Positions 41,656 to 53,303 are shown, numbered from the stretch's first letter. The stretch: 64,000 nucleotides of DNA from an uncultured Collinsella sp. (GCA_958405195.1 CATYDM010000005.1:1-64000); one strand, 5' to 3'. The notes: generated from the letters alone by a model not told the origin. Made by a program: numbers and translations.

Positions 41656-42384
41656 TTACTCGGCCTTGGGCTCAGCGGCCATCTCGGCCTCGGAGACCTG
41701 CTCCTTGCCGGAGCCAGCGAGGCAGGCGTCAGCCATGAGCTCGCACATAAGGGTGACAGCGGAGATAGCGTCATCGTTGCAGGGGATGCCGTACTCGACC
41801 TCGTCGGGATCGGAGTTGGTGTCGATCAGGGCGACGACGGGGATGTTCAGGCGCTGAGCCTCCTTGATGGCGTTCTCCTCGCGCTTGGTGTCGATGACGA
41901 AGAGAGCCTGGGGCAGACCCTTCATGTCGCGGGCGCCACCGAGGTTGGTCTGGAGCTTGGTGAGCTCCTTGCCGAGAACAGCCTGCTCCTTCTTGGGCAG
42001 AACAGCCATGCGGCCGTCCTCGACCATGGCCTCGAGCTCCTCCATGCGGTTGATGCGGGAGCGGATGGTGACGAAGTTGGTCAGCATACCGCCGAGCCAA
42101 CGCTGGTTGATGTAAGGCATGTTGGCGCGCTCAGCAGCGTTCTTGACGGCCTCCTGAGCCTGCTTCTTGGTGCCGACGAACAGCACGTTGCCGCCCTTGG
42201 CGACGTTCTTGACGAAGGTGTAGGCCTGGTCGGCGTCGAGGATGGTCTGCTTGAGGTCGAGGATGTAGATGCCGTTGCGCTCACCAAAGATGAACGGCTT
42301 CATCTTGGGGTTCCAGCGACGGGTCTGGTGACCGAAGTGGCAGCCGGCCTCGAGCAGGGTGCGGATATTAATCTTGGTAGCCAT
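41656..42384 (-). CDS. rpsB: 30S ribosomal protein S2
   Basis: The 242-residue S2 has LLEAGCHFGHQTRRWNPKM at the N-terminus, and RWLGGMLTNFVTIR and IDTNSDPDEVEYGIPCNDDA further on. The C-terminal tail is short and acidic. It starts a two-gene transcript with tsf from a good promoter and a leader of about 135 bases. Confidence 0.97.
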   Translation of the reverse strand: MATKINIRTLLEAGCHFGHQTRRWNPKMKPFIFGERNGIYILDLKQTILDADQAYTFVKNVAKGGNVLFVGTKKQAQEAVKNAAERANMPYINQRWLGGMLTNFVTIRSRINRMEELEAMVEDGRMAVLPKKEQAVLGKELTKLQTNLGGARDMKGLPQALFVIDTKREENAIKEAQRLNIPVVALIDTNSDPDEVEYGIPCNDDAISAVTLMCELMADACLAGSGKEQVSEAEMAAEPKAE

Positions 42385-42525
42385 GTTAAACCTCCTGTGG
42401 TTTGCCTCCGCGCGGGGTCATCCTCCAAAACCAACCCGGACATGTGCTACCAAAGCCCGGGCACCACGGTATGAAGTAGCCGCACGTGCGTGATAAAAAC
42501 ATGTTGCCGTGAAGCAACCCGATGA

Positions 42526-42554
42526 ATGATAGCAGGAATGCCTCTTCCTGCCAA
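42526..42554 (-). promoter_or_regulatory. rpsB promoter
   Basis: TTGGCA (42554-42549), a 17-base spacer and TATCAT (42531-42526), with TGC just before the -10. Transcription would begin near 42519, giving a leader of about 135 bases. The leader contains GTTGC/GCAAC and CCCGGG/CCGGG stem candidates that could hold an S2 autoregulatory site. Confidence 0.7.
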
Positions 42555-42603
42555 CCCGCAATCAAAACCACACACCTGAGTGCGGCGCGGGACGTCCCAG
42601 CCA

Positions 42604-43446
42604 CTATTCGCCGCGGGGATGGGCTTGAGCCACGGCACGTTTGAGCCGATCGGGTGTGAGATGCGTGTAGATTTGCGTCGTGGACAGGCTCGCATGACCC
42701 AGCAGCTCTTGAACCGAGCGCAGGTCCGCACCGCCCTCAAGCAAGTCGGTCGCAAAGGTATGGCGCATCGCATGCGGGGCGATGTCGGCCGGAATGCCGG
42801 CGAGCGTCGCCAGCGTATGGAACCGCCGCCGGAGCATGGCGGCGCTCATGCGATTGCCACGCGCCGATATAAGCAGCGGATGCGGCCCAGTAGCGAGGTC
42901 GCGGCGCTTTGCCTGAGCGAGCAACTCCGGCCTCCCCTCCTCAATATAAAGGCGCGTCGCCTCGAGCGCACGACGATACAGGGGGACAATACGTTCTTTG
43001 CTCCCCTTGCCCCACAGGCGCAGCGTGCGTTCGGTCCAAGCGATGGACTCCACATTGAGTGCTGCGAGCTCAAAGATACGGGCGCCGGATGCATAGAGCA
43101 GCTCGAGCATCGCAGCATCGCGCAGTCCCGCGGGTGTCGAGGTATCAGGCGTCTTGAGCAGCGCCTCGACCTGCTTGGTCGTAAGGACGCCCGGCAGGTC
43201 ACGCGGCAGCTTGGGCGATGCGATCGCCGAGACCGCATCGCCCTCGACAATCCCCTCGGCAGCCATCCAGCGATAGAGAGATCGGATAGCCGACAGGTGC
43301 GCCGCAAGCGTTCGGGGAGCCACCTGCTCACGCGAAAGCTCGGCAAGATAGCGACGAATGGTGCGCACGTCGGCAGCGAAAGCATCAATATCCTCGCGCT
43401 CGCACCAGGCAGCAAAGCGCTCTAGCCTCGAGCCATAGGCCGTCAC
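42604..43446 (-). CDS. xerC: tyrosine recombinase XerC/D-like
   Basis: A site-specific recombinase of the Xer group, likely resolving chromosome dimers at dif. Catalytic residues are visible as Arg in ASGARIFELAAL, Lys in WGKGSKER, HAMRHTFAT, GHASLSTTQIYTH (box II) and the final Tyr. The given start is a GTG leaving 280 residues, but family-like coding (VDSFIAYIARVEGLSPNTV) continues about 26 codons upstream with no ATG, GTG or TTG. An ATA overlapping the trmFO stop at 43524-43522, with GGAGG nine bases before it, may be the true start. Confidence 0.85.
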   Translation of the reverse strand: MTAYGSRLERFAAWCEREDIDAFAADVRTIRRYLAELSREQVAPRTLAAHLSAIRSLYRWMAAEGIVEGDAVSAIASPKLPRDLPGVLTTKQVEALLKTPDTSTPAGLRDAAMLELLYASGARIFELAALNVESIAWTERTLRLWGKGSKERIVPLYRRALEATRLYIEEGRPELLAQAKRRDLATGPHPLLISARGNRMSAAMLRRRFHTLATLAGIPADIAPHAMRHTFATDLLEGGADLRSVQELLGHASLSTTQIYTHLTPDRLKRAVAQAHPRGE

Positions 43447-43520
43447 CGTGTTGGGAGAAAGCCCCTCGACGCGTGCGATATAGGCGATAAAAGAGTCGAC
43501 GGTGTCGTACAGGTCAAAGG

Positions 43521-44858
43521 CTATGACCGGTCGCCTCCAAACAAGTCGGAACGCGTGGCCAAGTAGGCATCGAGGGCCTCGAGCGCACGGTCCGCATAGG
43601 CCTGGTAGCGGTCGCGCTTGCTGCGGCGCTTACCATCCTCGAGTGGCGGCACCAGGCCAAAGTTGACATGCATGGGCTGATAGCCCACGGTGGCAGGATC
43701 GGTCGCATAGCCCACGAGCGCACCCAGGGCGCCCACACGCGGCAACTCGACGCCCGCGGCACCGATAGCCTCGGCATAGGTGTTGAGCGCCGCGAGCAGA
43801 CCTGTCGCCACGGCTTCCATGTACCCCTCGGTGCCGGTGATCTGACCGGCCAGGCGCACACCGGTACCGGGCACGGCAAAGGTGCCATCGAGCACATGCG
43901 GGGCGTCGACAAAGGTATTGCGGTGCATGACACCGTAGCGGAAGAACTCAGCGTTCTCCAGGCCCGGCACCATATGGAAGACGCGCTTCTGCTCGCCAAA
44001 GGTCAAGTTAGTCTGGAAGCCCACCAGGTTATAGGCGGTCTTCTCCTTGTTCTCGGCACGCAGCTGAATCGCCGCCCAGGGGCGACGTCCGGTACGCGGG
44101 TCGGTGAGGCCGACGGGCTTCATGGCGCCAAAGCGAATGGCGTCCTTGCCGGTGCGCGCAACTTCCTCGGCAGGCTGGCAAGCCTGGAACAGATCGCCGC
44201 CCTCAAAGTCTTTGAGCACCACGCGGTCGGCCGTGGTAAGCGCCTCGATAAAGGCCTCGTACTCCTCCTTATTGAGCGGAGCGTTGAGATAGTCGCCGCT
44301 CCCCTGCTCCTCGTAGCGCGACTGCGAGAACAGCACGTCCATATCGAGCGTGGAGGCATCGACGATCGGCGCCGCCGCATCAAAGAATGCCAAGGCATCG
44401 CCACCGACGAGCTTCATAACCTCTTCGCTCAGCGCCGGTGAACACAGCGGGCCCGCGGCAATGACCACGTGACCCTCGGGAATCTGCGTGACCTCGCCGT
44501 GCACGACCTCGATATTGGGACGAGCGGCAACCTCGGCCTCGACAAGCTCGGAAAACTTGACGCGGTCGACCGCCAGGGCACCGCCGGCGGGAACAGCCGC
44601 GCGATGGGCGCAATCGAGCAGGACTGAACCCATGCGCTCAAGCTCAGCTTTCAGCAAACCAGCCGCGGAATCCGGACGGGTCGACTTAAACGAATTGGAG
44701 CAGACGAGCTCTGCCAGGTGATCGGTATGGTGAGCCGGGGAGCTCACCTGGGGGCGCATCTCGCACAGCTTTACGGCAAAACCGCGATCTGCCAGCTGGA
44801 TCGCGCACTCCGAACCCGCCAGACCGCCACCGATAACTGTCACCTGATCGAACTGCAT
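43521..44858 (-). CDS. trmFO: tRNA m5U54 methyltransferase TrmFO
   Basis: An FAD- and methylenetetrahydrofolate-dependent enzyme forming ribothymidine at tRNA position 54. The 445-residue product has the FAD motif VIGGGLAGSECAIQLA at the N-terminus and ELVCSNSFKS near residue 50. The ATG at 44858 is favoured over the TTG at 44864 because AAAGGTG is seven bases before it. It sits between dprA and xerC, the usual order in Gram-positives. Confidence 0.95.
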   Translation of the reverse strand: MQFDQVTVIGGGLAGSECAIQLADRGFAVKLCEMRPQVSSPAHHTDHLAELVCSNSFKSTRPDSAAGLLKAELERMGSVLLDCAHRAAVPAGGALAVDRVKFSELVEAEVAARPNIEVVHGEVTQIPEGHVVIAAGPLCSPALSEEVMKLVGGDALAFFDAAAPIVDASTLDMDVLFSQSRYEEQGSGDYLNAPLNKEEYEAFIEALTTADRVVLKDFEGGDLFQACQPAEEVARTGKDAIRFGAMKPVGLTDPRTGRRPWAAIQLRAENKEKTAYNLVGFQTNLTFGEQKRVFHMVPGLENAEFFRYGVMHRNTFVDAPHVLDGTFAVPGTGVRLAGQITGTEGYMEAVATGLLAALNTYAEAIGAAGVELPRVGALGALVGYATDPATVGYQPMHVNFGLVPPLEDGKRRSKRDRYQAYADRALEALDAYLATRSDLFGGDRS

Positions 44859-44872
44859 CTGCAAACACCTTT

Positions 44873-45808
44873 CTAATTGACACGTTTTCCATTGTGACCG
44901 AAGGGTGTCTGGGCGTGAAGGGCAAACTTGGAGGGCGCATACCTTCCATCCATCATGCGCTCGATAAGACCCTCGAGTTCAAGCGAACCCAAGAGTTTGA
45001 GTACGCCGACAGCATCGAGCGAGACGAGCGCCGCGATGTCGTCGACCTTGAGCGGAGAGGCGATGAGCGCATGCATCACGGTCTGCTGCGTTGGATCCAG
45101 GTCGGCAATGCCGGGAGCATCGGGGCGCGAGTAGCGCAGGGTGCCGTAGATGCGTGAGATAGCCATCTCGATAGATTCCTCGTCGATGATGCAGCAGGCA
45201 CCGTTCGCAATGAGGTAATTCGTGCCACGCGACTCGGGCGATAGGATCGACCCCGGCACGGCAAGAAGTTCGCGCCCCAAATCCATAGCAGCCTCGGCTG
45301 TAGAAAACGTCCCGGAAGGCATACCCGCCTCGGATACAAAGAGGGCTTGCGACAGGGCCGCGATCACGCGATTGCGGCGCGGAAAGGCAAACTTGCGCGG
45401 ACCCATGCCCCACGGAGAGATCGACACGACCGCGCCACCCGTATCGAGCGTGCGCGAAATAAGCCCCGCGCTCGAACGCGGGTAGACAACGTCGGCGCCC
45501 GTCCCCAGCACCACGACGTGTTTGCCGCCGGCATTGATCGCAGCCCAGCCCGAGGCCTGGTCACAACCGACCGCGCCGCCCGAAACTACCGTCACTCCCG
45601 CCTCGACCGCCACCTTTGCCGCAAGCTCTGCCACGGCAAGACCATACGGCGAGGCCTTGCGCGCGCCGATGATGGAGAGCGCGGGCGTCGAAAGCACCTC
45701 GGGGTTGCCGCGCACATAAAGCGTCTGGGGTACATCAGATAGCTCCAAAACGGTCTCGGGATACAACGCATCACCTGGATGCAGCTCAAAGGCCCCCTCG
45801 GCCATCAT
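44873..45808 (-). CDS. dprA: DNA processing protein DprA
   Basis: Protects incoming single-stranded DNA and loads RecA during transformation. The 311-residue product has the Rossmann-like core with IIGARKASPYG, VVSGGAVGCDQASGWAA and FPRRNRVIAALSQA. A C-terminal winged-helix domain (DPTQQTVMHALIASPLKVDD) is present. The N-terminal SAM domain of some DprA proteins is lacking. The ATG overlaps the comM stop (ATGA) and has GGAGGG upstream. Confidence 0.93.
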   Translation of the reverse strand: MMAEGAFELHPGDALYPETVLELSDVPQTLYVRGNPEVLSTPALSIIGARKASPYGLAVAELAAKVAVEAGVTVVSGGAVGCDQASGWAAINAGGKHVVVLGTGADVVYPRSSAGLISRTLDTGGAVVSISPWGMGPRKFAFPRRNRVIAALSQALFVSEAGMPSGTFSTAEAAMDLGRELLAVPGSILSPESRGTNYLIANGACCIIDEESIEMAISRIYGTLRYSRPDAPGIADLDPTQQTVMHALIASPLKVDDIAALVSLDAVGVLKLLGSLELEGLIERMMDGRYAPSKFALHAQTPFGHNGKRVN

Positions 45809-47328
45809 TGGTCCCTCCTTCCCTGGTACATCGCCGCCTCGAGCACGTGGTCCTGCGTCACTTGCTCGCTCTCGGCGACATCTGCGATCGTGCGCGCAAT
45901 GCGAACCAGGCGCACGATGCCACGCCCTGTGAGATGTGTGCGTTTGGACAGACCGAGTACGCATTTCTCGGCAGCATCATCGAGCTCAAAGGTCGAAACG
46001 ACGCCGTCAATGGACCGCGTCTCGTCATCCTCGGCCTCGGCATCCGCATCGTCCATACGGGACTCGCGCCAGGCGCGAAAGGCGCGACCGCGCACAACGT
46101 AGTCACGTAACTCGGCCGACGACATACCCTCCGCACCCTCGATAATCACTTGGGGGTCGGGACGGGTCACATCGATCATCATGTCGATACGGTCGGCCAA
46201 AGGACCGCGCAGTTTAGACCGATAGCGCTCGACCATCGCCGCCGAGCAGCGACACGGCACCTCGCGATCGCCCAAAAAGCCGCAGGGGCAGGGATTGCTC
46301 GCAGCCAGCAGCTGAAAGCGCGACGGGAAGGTAAAAGCCCCGTCGACGCGTACGATCCTCACGTAGCCGCGCTCGATGGGCTGACGCAGCGTCTGCAGCA
46401 CGCCAGTGGGAAACTCGGCAAGCTCGTCCAAAAAGAGCACGCCGCCATGAGCAAGGCTGATCTCACCTGGGTGCACCGGGCGTCCTCCGCCAATGAGGCC
46501 CGCCGTTGAAATACTGTGATGGGGACTGCGGAAGGGCCGGTGCCCCGCCAACAAGCCATCAATGTTCTCACCCAAAACCGAATGGATGCACAGCGCCTCC
46601 TGTTGATCCTCAACGGAAAGCTCGGGCAGGATGCCGGTCATACGACGCGCGAGCATCGTCTTGCCCGATCCCGGGGACCCGATCATGAGCAAGCCGAGTT
46701 CTCCTGCCGCCGCAAGCGCCATGCCGCGTTTAGCGACTTCCTGCCCCAGTACGTCGGCATAGTCGAGCTCAGGCTCAAAGGTCGCCTCGACGCCCTCAGA
46801 ATCCAGGTAGTGCCGCGCGGCATCGCCCATACCATGAGCAACCTGAGACAAATGATCGATAAATCCGCAGTCAACGCCAGCAAGCGGCACATGCTGGTCG
46901 GACCTGCCGGCGATAAAAGACAGCCCCATGTCGCGAGCCAGCAGCTGAAACGCCACCTCGCCCTTGACGGGAAGCACCGTACCGTCCAGACCAAGCTCAC
47001 CTGCGATAAGGCAGCGATCGAGGTTGTCACGGGGAACCTGCCCATCGGCCGCTAGAACCGCGATGGCGATGGGCAGGTCAAAGCCGCTACCGGTCTTGCG
47101 GATATCGCCGGGTGCCAGGTTAACGGTAATGCCCGAGCGCGGGATCTCGAACCCGGCGGAGCGCATCGCGCAGCGAATACGACCGCGTGACTCCATCACC
47201 TCCATACTCGGAATGCCGAGCATCTGGATGCCCGGAACGCCACCGGCAAGCGAGACCTCGACCGTGACGTGAATCGCCTCGACGCCGCGGATGCAGGCCG
47301 CGTGAACGGCAAACGTCTCGAACGCCAT
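45805..47328 (-). CDS. comM: YifB/ComM family AAA+ ATPase
   Basis: A 507-residue Mg-chelatase-like AAA+ protein; ComM is a branch-migration helicase in natural transformation. An N-terminal Lon-like fold (AGGVPGIQMLGIPSMEVMES) precedes Walker A GSPGSGKTMLARRM and Walker B GVLFLDELAEF. A cysteine-containing PCPCGFLGD segment and a C-terminal Mg-chelatase domain follow. The start MAFETFAVHA overlaps the yraN stop by one base (TGATG). Confidence 0.93.
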   Translation of the reverse strand: MAFETFAVHAACIRGVEAIHVTVEVSLAGGVPGIQMLGIPSMEVMESRGRIRCAMRSAGFEIPRSGITVNLAPGDIRKTGSGFDLPIAIAVLAADGQVPRDNLDRCLIAGELGLDGTVLPVKGEVAFQLLARDMGLSFIAGRSDQHVPLAGVDCGFIDHLSQVAHGMGDAARHYLDSEGVEATFEPELDYADVLGQEVAKRGMALAAAGELGLLMIGSPGSGKTMLARRMTGILPELSVEDQQEALCIHSVLGENIDGLLAGHRPFRSPHHSISTAGLIGGGRPVHPGEISLAHGGVLFLDELAEFPTGVLQTLRQPIERGYVRIVRVDGAFTFPSRFQLLAASNPCPCGFLGDREVPCRCSAAMVERYRSKLRGPLADRIDMMIDVTRPDPQVIIEGAEGMSSAELRDYVVRGRAFRAWRESRMDDADAEAEDDETRSIDGVVSTFELDDAAEKCVLGLSKRTHLTGRGIVRLVRIARTIADVAESEQVTQDHVLEAAMYQGRRDQ

Positions 47329-47813
47329 CACGACACCTGCCAATCGAACGCGTTGTACTGGTGCTCGATCTCGGCGATATGCCCGCCGCGAATGGTGACA
47401 CCAACGGCATCGAAGCGAATCGCCTTGAGCGGATAATGCTCCATGAGATAGCAACTTGCGATGCGGCGGTAGCGGCGTTGCTTTTGGGCGTCCACGGCCT
47501 CCTCGGGAAAGACCCGCGTGCTGCAATCCAGGGCGACGCGTCTGGTCTTGACCTCGGCCATCACCACGACATCGTCGAGCTCATCGAGCAGCACCAGGTC
47601 GGCCTCGCCCTCAGTGCAACGATAACCCTGCTCCAGCAAGGTGTAGCCGCGCTCGTTAAAGTAGTCGATGGTGATCAGCTCGCCCAGCATGCCCAGCTCG
47701 CGGGGACTGAGTCCCTTGATAAACTCGGGCGTCATCGCCCCGGAGTCGAGCTCGCCGTTTTCCCAACGCTCCTTGAGCTGCTGCGTCTTGCTCTTTTTGC
47801 TTGCGGCACTCAT
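47328..47813 (-). CDS. yraN: YraN/UPF0102 family endonuclease-like protein
   Basis: A 161-residue protein of the UPF0102 family with a PD-(D/E)xK nuclease-like core. GELITIDYFNERGY is near residue 40, and GEADLVLLDELDDVVVMAEVKTR carries the D...ExK residues. Its biochemical role is unknown; it is almost always next to rnhB or comM. About 30 hydrophilic residues precede the core. The ATG has AAAGGAG upstream. Confidence 0.88.
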   Translation of the reverse strand: MSAASKKSKTQQLKERWENGELDSGAMTPEFIKGLSPRELGMLGELITIDYFNERGYTLLEQGYRCTEGEADLVLLDELDDVVVMAEVKTRRVALDCSTRVFPEEAVDAQKQRRYRRIASCYLMEHYPLKAIRFDAVGVTIRGGHIAEIEHQYNAFDWQVS

Positions 47814-47917
47814 GGGATCTCCTTTCCCGCACACTGCATTGCCCCGATGATGAGGGCACCTTTCATGCGGGTAAGTACCGGAAGCAAACCAAAAGCTGAC
47901 CAAATGCCGTCAAAAAA

Positions 47918-47953
47918 CGGGCCGTACGCAACAATGGTGTTGCACACGGCCCG
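47918..47953 (-). terminator. rnhB terminator
   Basis: CGGGCCGT pairs with ACGGCCCG, with an inner GCAACA/TGTTGC stem, followed by TTTTTTG on the minus strand. It lies between rnhB and yraN. Confidence 0.85.
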
Positions 47954-48002
47954 CTACCAGCTGGTTTACAAAACTCCAGAAGTCCCTGTCTCCACAATTG
48001 AC

Positions 48003-48791
48003 CTAGAAAAGGCGCTCAGTCTGCAGAAAGTTTCCGCAAAAGCTCACGCGGTGCAGCGGACAAAGTCCATGTTTTCGAATGGCCTCGATGTGCTCGGGGC
48101 TCGCATAGCCCTTCGACTCGGCCAGATGGTACTCGGGATACTCGGCGTCGTACTCGACCATCATCTCGTCACGCGTTACCTTAGCCATGATGGACGCCGC
48201 GGCGATGCAGGCGATTTTGGCATCGCCCTTCACCACATCGCGCTCATTAGGAACGGCGCCCAAGGGGTTGCCATCCATGAGGACGCAGTCGGGCTCGAGC
48301 CCCGTATCGGCCACGGCGCCCGCGACAGCAACGCGGATGGCACGGGCCATGCCCATCTCATCGATATCCTTAGGCGCGATATGGCAAAAACCGATCGCCG
48401 TCGCCACCTCGGCAATCTTCACTGAGAGCAACTCGCGGCGCGCCGGCGTGAGCTTTTTGGAATCGTTGATGCCCCAGACGCGCGGCTCCATAGGAAGGCA
48501 GACAGCGCATACCGTCAAAGGACCGGCCACCGATCCGCGACCCACCTCGTCGACACCAACGACCACCCCATCGCCGCCAAGCTCATGCATAAGCTCGTAC
48601 ATGTCATTGACGCGCTCGCGCTCGGCAAGCTCTTTGGCATGGCGTTTGAGGGCGCGTTCGCAAGCCTTGATCACCTGCTGGCGCGGGTCCTCGCGATAAT
48701 GCTCCACGAGGGCGGGAATCTCCTCAAACGTAGCGCTCGCCAACTCACCGGCAACCTGCGATGCCGAAACCGAGCTCGTCATGTTGGCCAT
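48003..48791 (-). CDS. rnhB: ribonuclease HII
   Basis: Removes ribonucleotides embedded in DNA and RNA primers. The 262-residue product has GVDEVGRGSVAGPL (first catalytic Asp-Glu), NDSKKLTPARRE and VKGDAKIACIAAASIMAKVTRD. An N-terminal extension of about 80 residues before the core is of the Bacillus/actinobacterial type. The ATG has AAGGAGG seven bases upstream. Confidence 0.95.
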   Translation of the reverse strand: MANMTSSVSASQVAGELASATFEEIPALVEHYREDPRQQVIKACERALKRHAKELAERERVNDMYELMHELGGDGVVVGVDEVGRGSVAGPLTVCAVCLPMEPRVWGINDSKKLTPARRELLSVKIAEVATAIGFCHIAPKDIDEMGMARAIRVAVAGAVADTGLEPDCVLMDGNPLGAVPNERDVVKGDAKIACIAAASIMAKVTRDEMMVEYDAEYPEYHLAESKGYASPEHIEAIRKHGLCPLHRVSFCGNFLQTERLF

Positions 48792-48826
48792 ACCAGGCCC
48801 TCCTTGCATGCAAATCAGATAAAAAG

Positions 48827-48850
48827 AAGGGCCACCCGAAGGTGACCCTT
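48827..48850 (-). terminator. rplS terminator with UUCG loop
   Basis: AAGGGTCACC, loop TTCG, GGTGGCCCTT, followed by CTTTTT on the minus strand. It separates rplS from rnhB. Confidence 0.88.
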
Positions 48851-48884
48851 GTGTCCAAACGAGTGGACAGACGCTGCGATCTTC

Positions 48885-49226
48885 TTAGCGCTTCTCGGGG
48901 ATGCGAGCAGCCTTGCCCACCTTGTCGCGGAGGTAGTACAGCTTGGCGCGACGGACGCGACCATGACGAACGACCTCGAGCTTGGCGATCTTGGGGCTGT
49001 GAAGCGGGAAGGTACGCTCAACACCGACACCGAAGGACATCTTGCGGACGGTGAAGGTCTCGCGGGCACCGGCGCCGGCCATGCGGATGACGTCGCCCTG
49101 GAAGACCTGGATGCGCTCGCGGTCGCCTTCCTTAATGCGGTAGTGAACCTTGACGTTGTCGGCGACGCGAACCTGAGGAATGTCCTCGCGGATCTGCTGA
49201 CGCTCGATTGCGCGGATGTAATCCAT
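48885..49226 (-). CDS. rplS: 50S ribosomal protein L19
   Basis: A 113-residue L19 at the subunit interface, with VKVHYRIKEGDRERIQVFQG, the SFGVGVERTFPLHSPKI core and RAKLYYLRDKVGKAARI. The ATG has AAGGAA upstream; a TTG two codons earlier is less likely. It has its own promoter, leader hairpin and terminator, unlike the common trmD-rplS operon. Confidence 0.96.
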   Translation of the reverse strand: MDYIRAIERQQIREDIPQVRVADNVKVHYRIKEGDRERIQVFQGDVIRMAGAGARETFTVRKMSFGVGVERTFPLHSPKIAKLEVVRHGRVRRAKLYYLRDKVGKAARIPEKR

Positions 49227-49250
49227 GTGCAATTCCTTACTCTTCTAGAG

Positions 49251-49274
49251 GTGCCGTACCACCATGGCCGGCAC
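49251..49274 (-). promoter_or_regulatory. rplS leader hairpin
   Basis: GTGCCG and CGGCAC enclose a 12-base loop in the short 5' leader of rplS. The position fits a ribosomal protein leader; no protein-binding evidence can be seen. Confidence 0.4.
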
Positions 49275-49295
49275 GTAGTTGAACAAACGTATTCT

Positions 49296-49323
49296 AGTAT
49301 ACACGCGCGGGTTTCTGCTGCAA
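49296..49323 (-). promoter_or_regulatory. rplS promoter
   Basis: TTGCAG (49323-49318), 16-base spacer, TATACT (49301-49296) on the minus strand. Confidence 0.7.
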
Positions 49324-49369
49324 GAACAATTTTTTACGCAGACAAAAAGACAAAACCCGCACATGATAA

Positions 49370-49397
49370 CCGCCCGTCTCACAAATGAGACGGGCGG
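49370..49397 (-). terminator. ppdK terminator
   Basis: A perfect CCGCCCGTCTC / GAGACGGGCGG stem followed by TTAT. It is a strong hairpin with a short T-run. Confidence 0.65.
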
Positions 49398-49436
49398 CAT
49401 GAAGGGGGGCTACACTAGGCGTCTACGCCCAAAACG

Positions 49437-52187
<2,751 letters not shown>

Positions 52188-52262
52188 GATACTTCCCCTT
52201 CCATGCGCTCTCGCGCGCGACCGTGGTAACGAATCGACCCGCCGGATGCGGGCCGTGAGGGA

Positions 52263-52268
52263 ACTATA
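52263..52268 (-). promoter_or_regulatory. ppdK -10 box
   Basis: TATAGT lies 76 bases before the ppdK start on the minus strand. No -35 match is present, which fits activator dependence given the phased repeats upstream. Confidence 0.45.
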
Positions 52269-52309
52269 CGGCGGGATTTGAACGGGCTTGAGCAGAGGAT
52301 ACGCGGTTT

Positions 52310-52357
52310 GGTAAACGTGCTAAAACTGGCGGTAAACGGTAGGTAAAGGTGGTTACC
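52310..52357. promoter_or_regulatory. phased GGTAAACG repeats upstream of ppdK
   Basis: On the plus strand GGTAAACG occurs at 52310 and 52331, GGTAAAGG at 52342 and GGTTACC at 52351. Spacings of 21, 11 and about 9-10 bp put them on one face of the helix. They lie about 42-95 bp upstream of the ppdK -10 box and look like an array of operator half-sites. Confidence 0.5.
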
Positions 52358-52442
52358 TTATGAAGATACCACTGTAAGAAAGTGCAGGTCAGATGCGATA
52401 TTTTTGCTAAATCGCTTTATCAAAATGCTGCTACTATTAGGC

Positions 52443-53303
52443 TCAACGGGCGGCGCGGCGGGCACGGGCTTCTTGGATTTCCTCCAAGTGGCTAATGATC
52501 TCGGCAGCGCTTTCCTCGATGGCCTTGCCGTCGGTACGCACCACAAAGCAGCCCAGGCGCTTCATGAGGGCACGGGCTTCCTCGAGCTCGCTGCGAACAC
52601 TCTCAGGCTCGGCATAGGAGCCGGCGACGGCGCGCGCGTAATCATCGCCTAAGCGGCTATCGCGAATTTCAGAAATAACGTCGACGGTTGAAACCAGGCC
52701 GAACAGGCGCATCGGGTCGACCTCGTAAATTGACTTCGGCGGCTCCATGCCATGGGCCAAAGGAACATTGGCAACCTTGTAACCTTGATAGGCCAGATAC
52801 ATCGACAGCGGCGTCTTGGACGTACGGGATACGCCCAGCAGCACGATATCGGCACCCGACAGATCGTCGCAGCCGCGCCCGTCATCGTGCTCAACGAAAT
52901 ACTCCATGGCCTCGATACGATGGAAATAGCGGTCATCGGTCTTGTGAATCACGCCCGCAACGCCCTTGGGCGGCACACCGATGAGCGACGACAGCACGGC
53001 GAGCGTCGGGCCGATCAGGTCGACCGAGCGAATATGCAACATACCCAGGTAATCGAGCACACGGGCGCGAAGCGCCGGATCGACAATGGTATGGAACACG
53101 GCAATATCGCGATGGTCCGCATCGACACGCGGACCCACAAACGACTTGACCAGCTCCACAAAGTTCACCTTGGGCAGGCGCAAGAGACGAAAAGCCCCTT
53201 CATCAAATTGCCCGGACGCCGCAAGCACCACCTCACAAGCGGTATCACCGAGCGAGTCGGAGATAACGATAACGGTGGGACGAGCGGTGACCGGGCAATC
53301 CAT
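52443..53303 (-). CDS. ppsR: PPDK regulatory protein (kinase/pyrophosphorylase)
   Basis: A 286-residue DUF299 protein that inactivates PpdK by ADP-dependent phosphorylation of its active-site Thr and reverses this with phosphate. The nucleotide loop GVSRTSKTPLSMYLA is near residue 155, and VISDSLGDTA opens the protein. It lies directly upstream of ppdK, so the pair is a functional unit. Related proteins act on PEP synthase, but ppdK next door favours this target. Confidence 0.93.
   Translation of the reverse strand: MDCPVTARPTVIVISDSLGDTACEVVLAASGQFDEGAFRLLRLPKVNFVELVKSFVGPRVDADHRDIAVFHTIVDPALRARVLDYLGMLHIRSVDLIGPTLAVLSSLIGVPPKGVAGVIHKTDDRYFHRIEAMEYFVEHDDGRGCDDLSGADIVLLGVSRTSKTPLSMYLAYQGYKVANVPLAHGMEPPKSIYEVDPMRLFGLVSTVDVISEIRDSRLGDDYARAVAGSYAEPESVRSELEEARALMKRLGCFVVRTDGKAIEESAAEIISHLEEIQEARARRAAR

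Noticed and set aside
42385..42603. T-box or riboswitch in the rpsB leader
   Set aside because: No T-box sequence, specifier loop or known aptamer core was seen. At most it is a ribosomal protein leader.
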